The notes: generated from the letters alone by a model not told the origin. 64,000 nucleotides of DNA from Serratia entomophila (GCF_021462285.1 NZ_CP082787.1:3906001-3970000); one strand, 5' to 3'; positions 21,065-30,135 are shown, counted from the stretch's first letter. Translations and numbers: made by a program.

Positions 21065-24000
21065 TTATTTATTTTCCGCCGGTACCACCACCAGCTTGCC
21101 GCTACTCACCGACATAGCCTGCACCTCGCGGTCATACATGGCTTCGCCATAGGCCGGCGGGATCACGAAGCTGCCGGTATTCGTCGCCTTGATCTGATAA
21201 ACGAACTCCTGCACGTCGGTGCCGGCGCTACCGTAAATGATCACCCGATCCTCGCGGATATCGCTGTAATCCGGCGCCCAGCTGGAGCCGGAAGCCGCCA
21301 ATGGCGACTGCCAACCGCTGCTTTGCGCTTCGCCCTCTCCGCTATCGTCGGCAGCCGGCTCCGGCGGCGTTTGCTGCACCACTTCGAACCCGCCCGGCAG
21401 CAGATCGACGATCGCCAAATTGCTCTGCCCTTCTTTAGAATTGGCGCGGATCTTCAGGTGGACGTTCACCTTTTGCCCCAACCTAACCTGCTCCAGCGGT
21501 TTGCCCTGTTCATCGGTGTAATCCCGGGTGATCTCCAGCCCGCGCGCCAGCGCTTTCTGCGGCGCCGCGAGGTCATAACCGGCCTGCGTCACCACGTACC
21601 AGGCGGGCGCATCGCCGCCGTTGGTGAAGCGCACGGCGGCGGCGTCAGCGGTAAACTGCCCCTGCGCGAACAGCCCCTGCAGTTCGGCGATACGCTGCGG
21701 CGCCGCATTGCCGCCCTTGCCAAGCTGCTCGATGCCGAGCCCCCCTTCACCGGTGGCCTGCGCCGCCACCTGGGTGGAATAGCTCTCCAGCGCCAGAATG
21801 CTCATTGCAGAGGAATAGGTGGTGTAGCGCTCTTCTTTCAACGCCCGCACCATATTTTCCAGCACCTGCGGCGGGATCGACGCCACCTTCTCCGGGAAAT
21901 GGCGGGTAATCAGATAAAGACGCGTCGCATCCTGCACCAGCGGATCGAAATAGTTCTGCGTCCACCAGGCCTGGTCATAGGCTTTGCTCAGCTGCTGCCA
22001 GCTTGGCTGCAGCAGCGCGGCGGCTTCGTCGTCCATCTTCAGCAACCGGTAGGAGGACGCCAGATACAGCGCGCTCAGGTCGGTTTTCCAGCTGTCCGGG
22101 TAGCGCTTTTGCAACGTATCCTGCACTGCCGCCAGGGCGTTGGTGGTCACCTCGCCCTGGCGCGTCAGCAGATAAACCGCCCAGCTGCGCAGGCGCAGCA
22201 AATACAGGTCGTCAAAACCGCTGGCCGCCAGCTCGCGCAACGCGCCGTTGGCTTCGTCAAGCATGCCCTCCGGCAGCGCATACCCTGCCTCTTTCGCCTC
22301 CAGCAGGTACTGCACGACATACGGCGTGACGAAGGGATCGGCGTCCGGCGATGAGCGCCATGCGCCGATGGCGCCGCTGTCATTCTGGCGGGAACGCAGC
22401 ACGCCCATCAGGTTGCGCAGCTGCTTGCCGACCTCCACCTGGCTCAGGCCGCCGCGCATTTCCGGGTGGCGGCCTTGCAGGATCAGCGGAATCGACCGGC
22501 TGACTATCTGCTCAGAACAGTAATAGGGGTAATCCGCCAGGTACTGCGCCAACCCGCTGGTCAACACCAGCGGCGAATGGGAAACCGCCGCCCGGCGCTG
22601 CGCATAGGCGTCGAACATCTGGCGCAGGCCGTCGACGTTCTGGCTGGCGCCGCTCATACGCCCCATGACCGACTGGGTGCGGTACGGCATCGCCGGGCGC
22701 ACCGAAGTGCTGATGGTGCGGCGGCTGGCTTTGTCGCCGTAGCGGGCGTCGAACGCCAATGGCGCGTCCCCTAACGCTGCGCGGGCGCGCAGGCGGAAGT
22801 TGACCACGCCTTCGCGTTTTTCCGCCAACGAAAGGCTTTGCGTCGCGTTGCCCATCACCTCGAGCTGCGGCGGCGGCGTCAGTTGAACGTTCACCGCGAC
22901 CGATTGGCCATTCAACCCTTCAAGGTTGTTGCTGACGCCGACGCTGACATCGAACTCATCCCCGGGCGCCACCATCGCCGGCACGTTTGGCGTCATGATA
23001 AAATTATCGCGCACCGTCGCGGCGGTTTGCGCCTTGCCGATTTTGTCCGGCGTCACCGAGATCGCCATCACCCGAATCTTGCCGTTGAAGTAGTCCGGCA
23101 CCGGGTAGACGAACTGCTTCTCGCCGCTCACTTCCGTAATGCCTGACCAGTAAGCCACCGGCTTGTCGCGCTTGCGTTTGAACGGGTTCAGGTTGAGATC
23201 CAACCCTTCCCCCGCATCGCCGCCCGGCGCCGCCGTCAGCGCCATCAGCTTGCTGAACTCCGGCAGGATCAGATCGAGAATTTGCGAGCTGGTTACGCTC
23301 AGCTCGCGCTTGCTGAAGAAGAACTCCAGCGGATCTTTCAACCGGTAGCGGGCCACCTGCAGAATGCCTTCGTCGACGGCGAACAGCGCCACCTGCTGCG
23401 GCGCATCGGTTTTCACCGTCATCGTCAGGTCTTCCCCCGGTTTGATCACCGCCGGCGCCGTCACTTCCAGCCCGTTTTGCCGGGCGCGAGTGCTGATTTT
23501 GAACGGCATTACGCCGTAGCTCAGCGGGCTCATGAAGATCTCGCTGGAGTTGACGTCGCGCACGAACTGCACGTTGATGTAGCCGTTGCCTTCCATGCCG
23601 GCCGGCAAACGAATTTTTTGCACCGAACTGGTGGTATCGGTATGGAACCACTGCCAGGCGTAAACCCGGTCTTTCTCGATGGTGATCAGGCCGCTGCCGG
23701 TATAAGGCGCGTTGATCGCCACTTCAATCTCGTCGCCGGGTTGGTACTCCGCCTGGTTCAGCTTCAGCTTCAGTTCGGCGTTGCGGTCCAGCGAGCGGCT
23801 GAGATTGGCGTTGCCGGCCACGCTGTACGCGACGCGATTAAGCGTCTTGCCCTGTGCATCCTCGATCGCCAGCACGAAATCGCCCGGCCGGTCGGTCGCA
23901 AGCTGCAGGTCGTTGCCCTGTTCACTCAGCGCCAGCGGTTGCTCCGACAGCTGCACTTCCTTCATCTTCGACTGGTACTTGTATACCCCCGAATCCTGCT

Positions 24001-27000
24001 TGGTCAGCACCGAAATGTATTTCTGTTCGATCAGCACCTGCCTGAGGCCCGGCAAAGCAATCTGTTTCAACGACGGATCGATGGCGATCACCTTCAGATG
24101 GCGCGCCGCATCGCGGTTGATGTAGCCCAGATCGCCATCCGCCTTCACGCCCACCAGGTAATCATAAGGCGATACCAGCGCCCGCGCGCTGGCGGCCACC
24201 GAGCGCCCGCCGCCGGCGACAAAGGCTTCCGACAGCAGCTGCAGCTGGTAGGTGGCGTCGGCATAGGACTTCAGGTCGAGCGGGATATTGGCCGCTCCCC
24301 GCTCATCGGTGGTGCGGTCTTCCAGCTCGGTTTCAAAACCGTCGTTGTTTTGCCGATTTTCATAGAATGCGTAATCAGGGAAACGGTCAAAGCTCGGATA
24401 CATCGGCCGCAGCGTCAGCTTCGAGGTTACCCGACGATCCTGCGCCAGCGTGCCGAACAGGTTTTGCACGTCGATGTTGGCCTGCAGCTCCGAAGGTTTC
24501 ACCCAGCCCTGCCGACGATCCGGCGTCAGTTCCAGTTTCACCTTCAGTTGATCCGGTTCGAACTCCTTCACGTTGACTGCGGTATGGCCAAGCAGCGTCG
24601 AGGTGTCGTTGTTCTTGCCGATCAGATACAGATAGACGCTCCATTCACCGGTCGGCGAGTTTTCATCGGTGGTATAACTCAACTCGTTGAAACCGCTGGC
24701 GCCAAGGGTAAGCGGCACCGTAGCCATCAGCTTGTCGCGCGGATCGCGCACCTCAGCGCGCACCGGCACGCCCGCCAGCCCGACGCCCCAGTCTGCGGCG
24801 CGGGTGATCAGGCCGATATTGAAGCTATCGCCCGGCCGATAAACGCCGCGGTCGGAGAACAGATAGCTGCTGAGCGCCCGCGGATCGGTCGGCGTTTCTT
24901 CACCGGCAACGTCGAAGCGCGAGAAATCCAACCCGCGATCGTTATAGCTGCCGGTTGGCAGGAAGGAGACATCCCCCTCTTTTTCCACCAGAAACATCAC
25001 CGGCTGACGCTCGTTGGTGTAAACGTCCAGCGCCGGGAATCGCACGTGGCCGTTGGCGTCGGTTGTCTGGTTGAGCAAGGTGACGCCGTTTTTGGCGACA
25101 ACAGACACTTTGGCATTGCCGACCGGCGCGCCGCTGTGGATCGACTGCACGAACACATCCTGTGTTTTATCCTGCGAACGTTTGGCGACGATGCCCAAAT
25201 CGGTCACCACCACAAAACGCGAATCGCCGACGGCAGCGCTATCTTCTCCCTGCTCCTCGCCTTGCTCCGCCTCGCCTTCCGCCGCCGGTTTCTGGTTCGG
25301 CTGCCATTCGGACAGCGTCAGCAAGAACACGCCGCGGTGGGAATCCGGGTTAGTGGACAGGTAGCGCGAAAGATCGATGCCCTGGTAATTCACCTCGCCC
25401 GGCTGGTCGTTATTGAGCGCGGTCTGGTATTTGAAGCGCTCGGTGAAATACTCGTCATTGAGCCGGTTAAATTCCGCCGAGGAATATTCCCGGCTTTTGA
25501 AGGAAACGATGTGCTGCAGCTGGCTCGGGATCACCCGTTTGATGTCAAGGCGCAGCCCGGCCACGTTGCGCGCCGCCACGCTGATCTGTTTGTCGCCGTT
25601 GACCGACAGCAGCGAGCCTTGCGACATGAACTGCAGTGATTTCGGGAACTCAGGCACCTCGACTACCCGGTAAGCCTTTTTCGGCATCTTGTATCCGCCG
25701 GCCGAGGTCAGCCGATTGTCGATTTCAATCAACACAAAGCGGTGCGCCGGGGCGTCAAAGCGGAAGCTGAACTGCGGCTGATAGGCGTCTTCCGCCTCGT
25801 TGAGCGCCAAAGGCAGCGGCGTCGACTGCGCCAGCACGCTTTTGGCGACGCTGTCGGTATCCCAGTGGTGAAAATCGTTCGGATCCTTGGCCGCCTCGGC
25901 GTCGTCGGGATCGTGCTGCGGCAGCAGCCAGGCGTTGACCGCATTGGCCAGCTCTTTATCCTTCACCGCATCGCTGAAGGCGAGGATCAGGGCGCGCTGC
26001 CCCTTGCCTCCGTCGGCGTCCACCACCTGCGCGCCGGCGTCGTTCAGCGCCAGGCTGTACAGCGTCGGCACCGTCACCCAGTTGCTTTTCGCCTCGCCGA
26101 CGGCGTTGGCCGGCACCAGCGCTTTAATGCCCTGACCGACGGTCAAATGCACCGCACCGCCCTGGTCCAGCGGTTTCAGCGGTTCGGAATGCACCCAGGC
26201 GTTGAGCTTTTTCTCGTCGTAGACCAGCGAAAAATTCAGCTTTTTCTCCGACTTGGCGTTGCCCTCCTTCAACCCCAGCGTGACCTGTTTTTCAAAGCTG
26301 GCCACGTCGACCGGCGCATTGAACTTCAGATTAAAGATGGCGCTGCGCTTTTGTGCGTCTTGCGGATCCTGGTAATACTCCGCCTGCCCCAGCTGGTAAT
26401 CGAACGCCGGCAGGTTAAAGGTAAAATGGGTGTTGGCGAGTTTGATCTGCGGCGCCAGCAAAGCGGCGGGATCGAGCTCAACGTCGTATTTCGCCCCCAT
26501 AGGCAGCGGTTTTTTCGGCGTGAAGACGAGGGTCCAGCCGTTGCTCCAGCGCCACTGGCCTTCTGCGGCCGGCTTGAGCGTGATGCCTTTGCTGACCGCC
26601 TTGCCGACGTCGGCCAACGGCGCCGCCGAATTGCTGAACGCCAGGCTCAGCGTCTGCGGCGGCGATTTCTGTGCGGCGTAGTTGAACGGCTCGGGCTTGG
26701 CGATCTCCACGCGGGTCTGCTGATACACCATCGGCGCCGGCTCGATCGGCTGCGGCCGGTTCTGCCACCAGTGCCAACCGTAGAAGGCGCCGCCCGCGGC
26801 GCACAACAGCAGCAGCAACGCCAGGCTGACCGCCTTCGGGCGTTTATCCACGCCGCTTTCCAGGCGCAAAAACGCCCGTTTCAGGCCGCCGGACAGCGCG
26901 GCCCACCAGCCCGGCGCCGTCCAGTTAAGGTTGCCGAGCAGCGGTCTGAACAGGCGCCCCAGCAAAACCAGCAGCCCGGCCAGCAGGCGAAATGCCCCCC

Positions 27001-27046
27001 TGATTAATGTAAAAGGCAGACGAAGGATAAACTTTAATAAATCCAT
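21065..27046 (-). CDS. Large bacterial alpha-2-macroglobulin (YfhM-like)
   Basis: A 1993-residue member of the bacterial alpha-2-macroglobulin family, periplasm-facing proteins proposed to trap proteases that breach the outer membrane. The N terminus has an amphipathic or hydrophobic stretch (about 5-38) and a clear membrane helix at about 73-91. There is no proper lipobox (the Cys82 context is LLLC), so a membrane anchor is likelier than the lipid anchor of E. coli YfhM (1653 residues). Macroglobulin domains fill about 100-1400. Cys1510-Ser-Glu-Gln1513 fits the CxEQ thioester signature at the head of the helical thioester domain. A C-terminal receptor-binding-like domain (INVDLLPGG-type, about 1850-1993) follows. 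AAGGTG precedes the ATG. Confidence 0.9.
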   Translation of the reverse strand: MDLLKFILRLPFTLIRGAFRLLAGLLVLLGRLFRPLLGNLNWTAPGWWAALSGGLKRAFLRLESGVDKRPKAVSLALLLLLCAAGGAFYGWHWWQNRPQPIEPAPMVYQQTRVEIAKPEPFNYAAQKSPPQTLSLAFSNSAAPLADVGKAVSKGITLKPAAEGQWRWSNGWTLVFTPKKPLPMGAKYDVELDPAALLAPQIKLANTHFTFNLPAFDYQLGQAEYYQDPQDAQKRSAIFNLKFNAPVDVASFEKQVTLGLKEGNAKSEKKLNFSLVYDEKKLNAWVHSEPLKPLDQGGAVHLTVGQGIKALVPANAVGEAKSNWVTVPTLYSLALNDAGAQVVDADGGKGQRALILAFSDAVKDKELANAVNAWLLPQHDPDDAEAAKDPNDFHHWDTDSVAKSVLAQSTPLPLALNEAEDAYQPQFSFRFDAPAHRFVLIEIDNRLTSAGGYKMPKKAYRVVEVPEFPKSLQFMSQGSLLSVNGDKQISVAARNVAGLRLDIKRVIPSQLQHIVSFKSREYSSAEFNRLNDEYFTERFKYQTALNNDQPGEVNYQGIDLSRYLSTNPDSHRGVFLLTLSEWQPNQKPAAEGEAEQGEEQGEDSAAVGDSRFVVVTDLGIVAKRSQDKTQDVFVQSIHSGAPVGNAKVSVVAKNGVTLLNQTTDANGHVRFPALDVYTNERQPVMFLVEKEGDVSFLPTGSYNDRGLDFSRFDVAGEETPTDPRALSSYLFSDRGVYRPGDSFNIGLITRAADWGVGLAGVPVRAEVRDPRDKLMATVPLTLGASGFNELSYTTDENSPTGEWSVYLYLIGKNNDTSTLLGHTAVNVKEFEPDQLKVKLELTPDRRQGWVKPSELQANIDVQNLFGTLAQDRRVTSKLTLRPMYPSFDRFPDYAFYENRQNNDGFETELEDRTTDERGAANIPLDLKSYADATYQLQLLSEAFVAGGGRSVAASARALVSPYDYLVGVKADGDLGYINRDAARHLKVIAIDPSLKQIALPGLRQVLIEQKYISVLTKQDSGVYKYQSKMKEVQLSEQPLALSEQGNDLQLATDRPGDFVLAIEDAQGKTLNRVAYSVAGNANLSRSLDRNAELKLKLNQAEYQPGDEIEVAINAPYTGSGLITIEKDRVYAWQWFHTDTTSSVQKIRLPAGMEGNGYINVQFVRDVNSSEIFMSPLSYGVMPFKISTRARQNGLEVTAPAVIKPGEDLTMTVKTDAPQQVALFAVDEGILQVARYRLKDPLEFFFSKRELSVTSSQILDLILPEFSKLMALTAAPGGDAGEGLDLNLNPFKRKRDKPVAYWSGITEVSGEKQFVYPVPDYFNGKIRVMAISVTPDKIGKAQTAATVRDNFIMTPNVPAMVAPGDEFDVSVGVSNNLEGLNGQSVAVNVQLTPPPQLEVMGNATQSLSLAEKREGVVNFRLRARAALGDAPLAFDARYGDKASRRTISTSVRPAMPYRTQSVMGRMSGASQNVDGLRQMFDAYAQRRAAVSHSPLVLTSGLAQYLADYPYYCSEQIVSRSIPLILQGRHPEMRGGLSQVEVGKQLRNLMGVLRSRQNDSGAIGAWRSSPDADPFVTPYVVQYLLEAKEAGYALPEGMLDEANGALRELAASGFDDLYLLRLRSWAVYLLTRQGEVTTNALAAVQDTLQKRYPDSWKTDLSALYLASSYRLLKMDDEAAALLQPSWQQLSKAYDQAWWTQNYFDPLVQDATRLYLITRHFPEKVASIPPQVLENMVRALKEERYTTYSSAMSILALESYSTQVAAQATGEGGLGIEQLGKGGNAAPQRIAELQGLFAQGQFTADAAAVRFTNGGDAPAWYVVTQAGYDLAAPQKALARGLEITRDYTDEQGKPLEQVRLGQKVNVHLKIRANSKEGQSNLAIVDLLPGGFEVVQQTPPEPAADDSGEGEAQSSGWQSPLAASGSSWAPDYSDIREDRVIIYGSAGTDVQEFVYQIKATNTGSFVIPPAYGEAMYDREVQAMSVSSGKLVVVPAENK

Positions 27047-27183
27047 TATTGCAGCACCTTATGGTCCTTTGCAGAGACCCAGCCAAGCGGGTTCGAAAGA
27101 CGCCGCCGAATACCCTCTCCTGGCGTCTGCGCTCATACATTACTCTAGCGGCCGGCGAAAATCAGCGATCGCGGCGGCGAATA

Positions 27184-27510
27184 TTACGGCTCTTTATTCA
27201 GCATGTTGTCCAGATTCTGCAATATCACCAGCAGCGGCAGGCAGCTGGGATCTTTGTCTTTCAGCGCCAGTTCGAAATACGGCGTGAGGGCAAAACGCGT
27301 CGGCAACGGCGCCTGAGCATCCAACAACGCATACATGCGCGGCAGGAACACCCATTGCAGCCACTCTTCGGCCTGCATGCTGTCGACGCAGAAGGGTTCG
27401 GTGCTGGCGAAGGCCTCTGTCTCCGGCGGCGCAGCCTGCCACAGGGCCAGTTCGCGCATTGACCGTTCAATCGCCTGCAAACTGTGGCGAACCTGATTAT
27501 GTATACTCAT
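27184..27510 (-). CDS. yqcC: YqcC family protein
   Basis: A small cytoplasmic protein of 108 residues (E. coli YqcC 109, DUF446). It shares EWLQWVFLPRMYALLD and the ALTPYFELAL region with the family. Its function is unknown to me. The start could be the ATG at 27510 (MSIHNQ) or the one two codons upstream; the Shine-Dalgarno is weak for both. In E. coli it lies between csrB/syd and truC. Here its downstream neighbour is the alpha-2-macroglobulin gene and a transporter gene diverges upstream. The 137 nt between this gene and the macroglobulin start show no other gene. Confidence 0.9.
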   Translation of the reverse strand: MSIHNQVRHSLQAIERSMRELALWQAAPPETEAFASTEPFCVDSMQAEEWLQWVFLPRMYALLDAQAPLPTRFALTPYFELALKDKDPSCLPLLVILQNLDNMLNKEP

Positions 27511-27686
27511 CTGCATTCCCGATCTCTTTTCATCATGATGTTCAGCCCAGTGGCTGAAAGCGGCAAAGCATAGCATTTTTATAGCCCAAATTCGGCGGAG
27601 TTGGCCACGCCGGCGGTTTTTATCTGGTGGCGTTCCTCGCCCCACGGCACAATAGACCCACCGAATAAATCACACAGATTAGACAC

Positions 27687-28925
27687 ATGCCCGCAATCAC
27701 ACAGAGCAAAAATCACGCCACGCCCGGCAAGGCCATGCTGGCCTCGGTGACCGGCTACGCCATGGACGGCTTCGACCTGCTGATCCTCGGCTTTATGCTG
27801 CCGGCCATTAGCGCCGAGCTGGGGCTGACCTCCTCGGCCGCCGGTTCGCTGGTCACCTGGACGCTGATCGGCGCGGTGCTGGGCGGCGTGATATTCGGCC
27901 ACCTCAGCGATCGCTTCGGCCGCATTCGGGTGCTGACCCTCACCATTCTGATGTTTTCGTTGTTTACCGGCCTGTGCGCGCTGGCGCAGGGCTATTGGGA
28001 TTTGCTGGCCTACCGCACGCTGGCCGGCATCGGGCTGGGCGGGGAGTTCGGTATCGGCATGGCCTTGATAGCTGAAGCCTGGCCGGCGGAAAAACGTAAT
28101 CGCGCTTCGGCCTACGTCGGCATGGGGTGGCAGCTGGGCGTGCTGGCGGCCGCCTTCCTTACCCCGTTGCTGTTGACGCATATCGGCTGGCGCGGCATGT
28201 TTCTGGTCGGCCTGCTGCCGGCGCTGGTGTCGTTCCTGATCCGCCGTACGCTGGGGGAGCCGGAAGAGTTCATGCGGCAAAAGGATCCCGGCCAGGCGCT
28301 GTCTTTCGGCCGGCGGTTACGCCTGCTGTTCAGGGATAGAGCCACCACCAAAGCCAGCATCGGCATATTTATCCTGTGCTCGGTGCAGAATTTCGGCTAC
28401 TACGGGTTGATGATCTGGATGCCGAGCTATCTGGCGAAAAACTTCGGTTTCTCACTGACCAAGTCGGGCCTGTGGACGGCGGTGACGGTGATCGGCATGA
28501 CCTTCGGCATCTGGCTGTTCGGCGTACTGGCCGACCGCTTCGCCCGCTGGAAGATTTTTATCATCTATCAGATTGGCGCGGTGGTGATGGTGATCGGCTA
28601 CGCGCAGCTGAATGACCCGACCTTGATGCTGTTCGCCGGCGCGCTGATGGGCCTGTTCGTCAACGGCATGATCGGCGGCTACGGCGCGCTGATTTCCGAT
28701 ACTTACCCGGTACAGGCCCGCGCCACCGCACAGAATATTCTGTTTAATCTGGGGCGCGGCGTCGGCGGCCTGGGGCCATTGGTGATTGGCGCACTGGTGA
28801 CGCAGGTGTCCTTCACGGCGGCAATCAGCCTGCTGGCGGCGATTTATCTGCTGGATATTTACGCCACGCTGTTCCTGCTGCCGAAAAAACAGGTGGCCGG
28901 CGATACGCTGGGCGCAATTGGTTAG
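27687..28925 (+). CDS. MFS transporter, AAHS/SHS-like
   Basis: A 412-residue major facilitator with about 12 membrane helices. TM1 carries MDGFDLLILGFMLPAI, the acidic DGFD motif of the aromatic acid/sialic acid-type symporters. The loop 2-3 motif GHLSDRFGR is at 71-79, and GLGGEFGIGMALIAE is in TM4. The substrate cannot be told from sequence; organic acid or sugar acid uptake is the family expectation. No convincing Shine-Dalgarno sequence precedes the ATG. It is not part of this neighbourhood in E. coli, so it looks like a lineage-specific insertion beside csrB. Confidence 0.85.
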   Translation: MPAITQSKNHATPGKAMLASVTGYAMDGFDLLILGFMLPAISAELGLTSSAAGSLVTWTLIGAVLGGVIFGHLSDRFGRIRVLTLTILMFSLFTGLCALAQGYWDLLAYRTLAGIGLGGEFGIGMALIAEAWPAEKRNRASAYVGMGWQLGVLAAAFLTPLLLTHIGWRGMFLVGLLPALVSFLIRRTLGEPEEFMRQKDPGQALSFGRRLRLLFRDRATTKASIGIFILCSVQNFGYYGLMIWMPSYLAKNFGFSLTKSGLWTAVTVIGMTFGIWLFGVLADRFARWKIFIIYQIGAVVMVIGYAQLNDPTLMLFAGALMGLFVNGMIGGYGALISDTYPVQARATAQNILFNLGRGVGGLGPLVIGALVTQVSFTAAISLLAAIYLLDIYATLFLLPKKQVAGDTLGAIG

Positions 28926-28960
28926 CGGCAGCAATGAGTAGAAACAAGGGCGGGTAGCGG

Positions 28961-28995
28961 AAAAAAGTTGGGGGCACTGCGTTAACAGTGCCCCC
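28961..28995 (-). terminator. Terminator of csrB
   Basis: A 10-bp perfect stem GGGGGCACTG/CAGTGCCCCC with a 6-nt loop, then AACUUUUUU on the leftward transcript. It matches the position and context (after GAACGAACC) of the E. coli CsrB terminator. It may also serve the converging MFS gene. Confidence 0.9.
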
Positions 28996-29306
28996 GGTTC
29001 GTTTTATAGCTGTCCCGCTACACAGTGTGCTCCCTGCTCAATCCCTGAAAACTTTTCCTGCGGCCATCCTGACCAAAAGCTCCGTGCATTGTCCTGTAGC
29101 ATCGTCCTGACGCGGTTCCTCGGCCTTCCTGACCCACCGACAGTCCTGCGTCGGCTCTCAATCTCCGTCCTGGAGGTGTCCTTGGTTTCAATCCTGAAAC
29201 ATCCTCGGCATCTCCTGACGCCATCCTTCGCTCTTCACTGAGCGCATCCCTTTCTTCATCCTGAAGCTGCATCATCCTGATGCTTTCCTGCTCCGCCGGC
29301 TCCGTT
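28961..29306 (-). ncRNA. csrB: CsrB small RNA (CsrA/RsmA-sequestering)
   Basis: CsrB binds many copies of CsrA and so relieves CsrA control of carbon storage, motility and virulence genes. The leftward strand of this roughly 346-nt stretch contains about 25 GGA triplets, many as CAGGAUG or CAGGAC in short hairpin loops, and no sensible coding frame. The 3' part, from a GUCAGGAUG-type repeat through GAACGAACC to the terminator, matches E. coli CsrB (369 nt). The gene lies next to syd exactly as in E. coli. The 5' end is my estimate from the -10 element. Confidence 0.93.
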
Positions 29307-29312
29307 CCGGTA

Positions 29313-29318
29313 TACATA
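29313..29318 (-). promoter_or_regulatory. Candidate -10 element of csrB
   Basis: TATGTA on the leftward strand lies about 7 nt before the proposed first base. I see no good -35 at normal spacing, which fits a promoter that needs activation by UvrY. Confidence 0.45.
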
Positions 29319-29402
29319 AGATCGCCTAATTTCCCCGCGATCACAAGGGCTTGACCGCAGTCGGCGGGAAAAATTCCCCTAAGAGTTATCCTAAAGAATT
29401 TC

Positions 29403-29415
29403 TAACCAATTGATC
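29403..29415 (-). promoter_or_regulatory. Candidate IHF site upstream of csrB
   Basis: Leftward GATCAATTGGTTA matches 12 of 13 positions of the IHF consensus WATCAANNNNTTR. It lies about 100 nt upstream of the csrB start, between the promoter and the UvrY palindrome. IHF bending at csrB is established in E. coli. Confidence 0.45.
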
Positions 29416-29465
29416 TGGATACTAATAAGCCCAACATATAGCGACGGCCCGAAAAAATTAAAAGC

Positions 29466-29500
29466 GATCTCTCACAGCCCGTGTGAGAGATCTCTCACAC
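29466..29500. promoter_or_regulatory. UvrY (GacA) binding palindrome for csrB
   Basis: A perfect 20-bp palindrome GTGTGAGAGATCTCTCACAC (29481-29500) matches the UvrY/GacA box. An additional half-site GATCTCTCACA at 29466-29476 creates a second, overlapping inverted repeat with a 5-nt spacer. It is centred about 184 bp upstream of the proposed csrB start, comparable to the distant site known in E. coli. Confidence 0.8.
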
Positions 29501-29520
29501 GACAGGCGGCAATTCCGGCC

Positions 29521-30072
29521 TCATTGCCCCAGCGTCGGGCGCAGCGCATCGAGGAAATTCCCCAAGGTCGCCGCCAGCAGCGTGCGCTTGTCGCTGCCGA
29601 ATTGCTCCAGCAGCACGTTGCCGCTGACGTTGCACAACGACACCATGGTCATTTCGGATTCGGTGGTGGCCAGGAACAGGGTCGGCGACAGCTTCAGGCG
29701 CTTCTGGGTCACCAGATGGCCGATCAGATTCTCCTGCAGGCGAATAAAGTCGTCCTCGCTCCATACCTGCAGCAGGCTCAGGCGGTGCTCGCCGAACCGG
29801 GCGCTCATGTCGCCGGCATACTGTTGAGTGTAAAAAAGGTGCGCATCCGGCTGCAGCCTCAGCTCCAGCGCGGTCTCCACCTTTTCCAGCGTCGCGGCGG
29901 GGGTGAAAGGCTGCGGCAGCCACCACACTTCGTCATCGCGGCTTTCCACGATGCAGGGCGACGGCACGCCATACAACTCCTGGCTGGCCGGCGCATGGCC
30001 GCGCTCCTGCCGCCAAAGCTCGACATAGCGCTGGGTGAATTCCCCCAGCGCGTGGATGACATCGTGATCCAT
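29521..30072 (-). CDS. syd: SecY-interacting protein Syd
   Basis: Syd is a cytosolic protein that binds the SecY translocon and can check its assembly state. It has 183 residues (E. coli 181), with [21 protein letters not shown] and [25 protein letters not shown] conserved. I chose the ATG at 30072 (MDHDVIHAL) because codons further upstream do not match the family and run into the queF promoter region. It is divergent from queF and its 3' end abuts the UvrY palindrome of csrB. Confidence 0.94.
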   Translation of the reverse strand: MDHDVIHALGEFTQRYVELWRQERGHAPASQELYGVPSPCIVESRDDEVWWLPQPFTPAATLEKVETALELRLQPDAHLFYTQQYAGDMSARFGEHRLSLLQVWSEDDFIRLQENLIGHLVTQKRLKLSPTLFLATTESEMTMVSLCNVSGNVLLEQFGSDKRTLLAATLGNFLDALRPTLGQ

Positions 30073-30135
30073 ATTTATTCTCGCATACGTTAAACTGGGG
30101 GCCATTGTACCTATCTATCACCAAGGTGACAGCAG

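Noticed and set aside
19904..22354. A long plus-strand open frame (over 800 codons) across pbpC and the alpha-2-macroglobulin gene
   Set aside because: Antisense to two well-supported genes. It is rich in Arg, Gln and His from high-GC third positions, with no domain.
23282..25639. A long plus-strand open frame within the alpha-2-macroglobulin gene
   Set aside because: High-GC antisense shadow with no recognisable protein features.
29018..29344. A 108-codon open frame on the minus strand
   Set aside because: It lies inside csrB. Its codons are made by the repeated GGA hairpins and it has no family match or sensible start.
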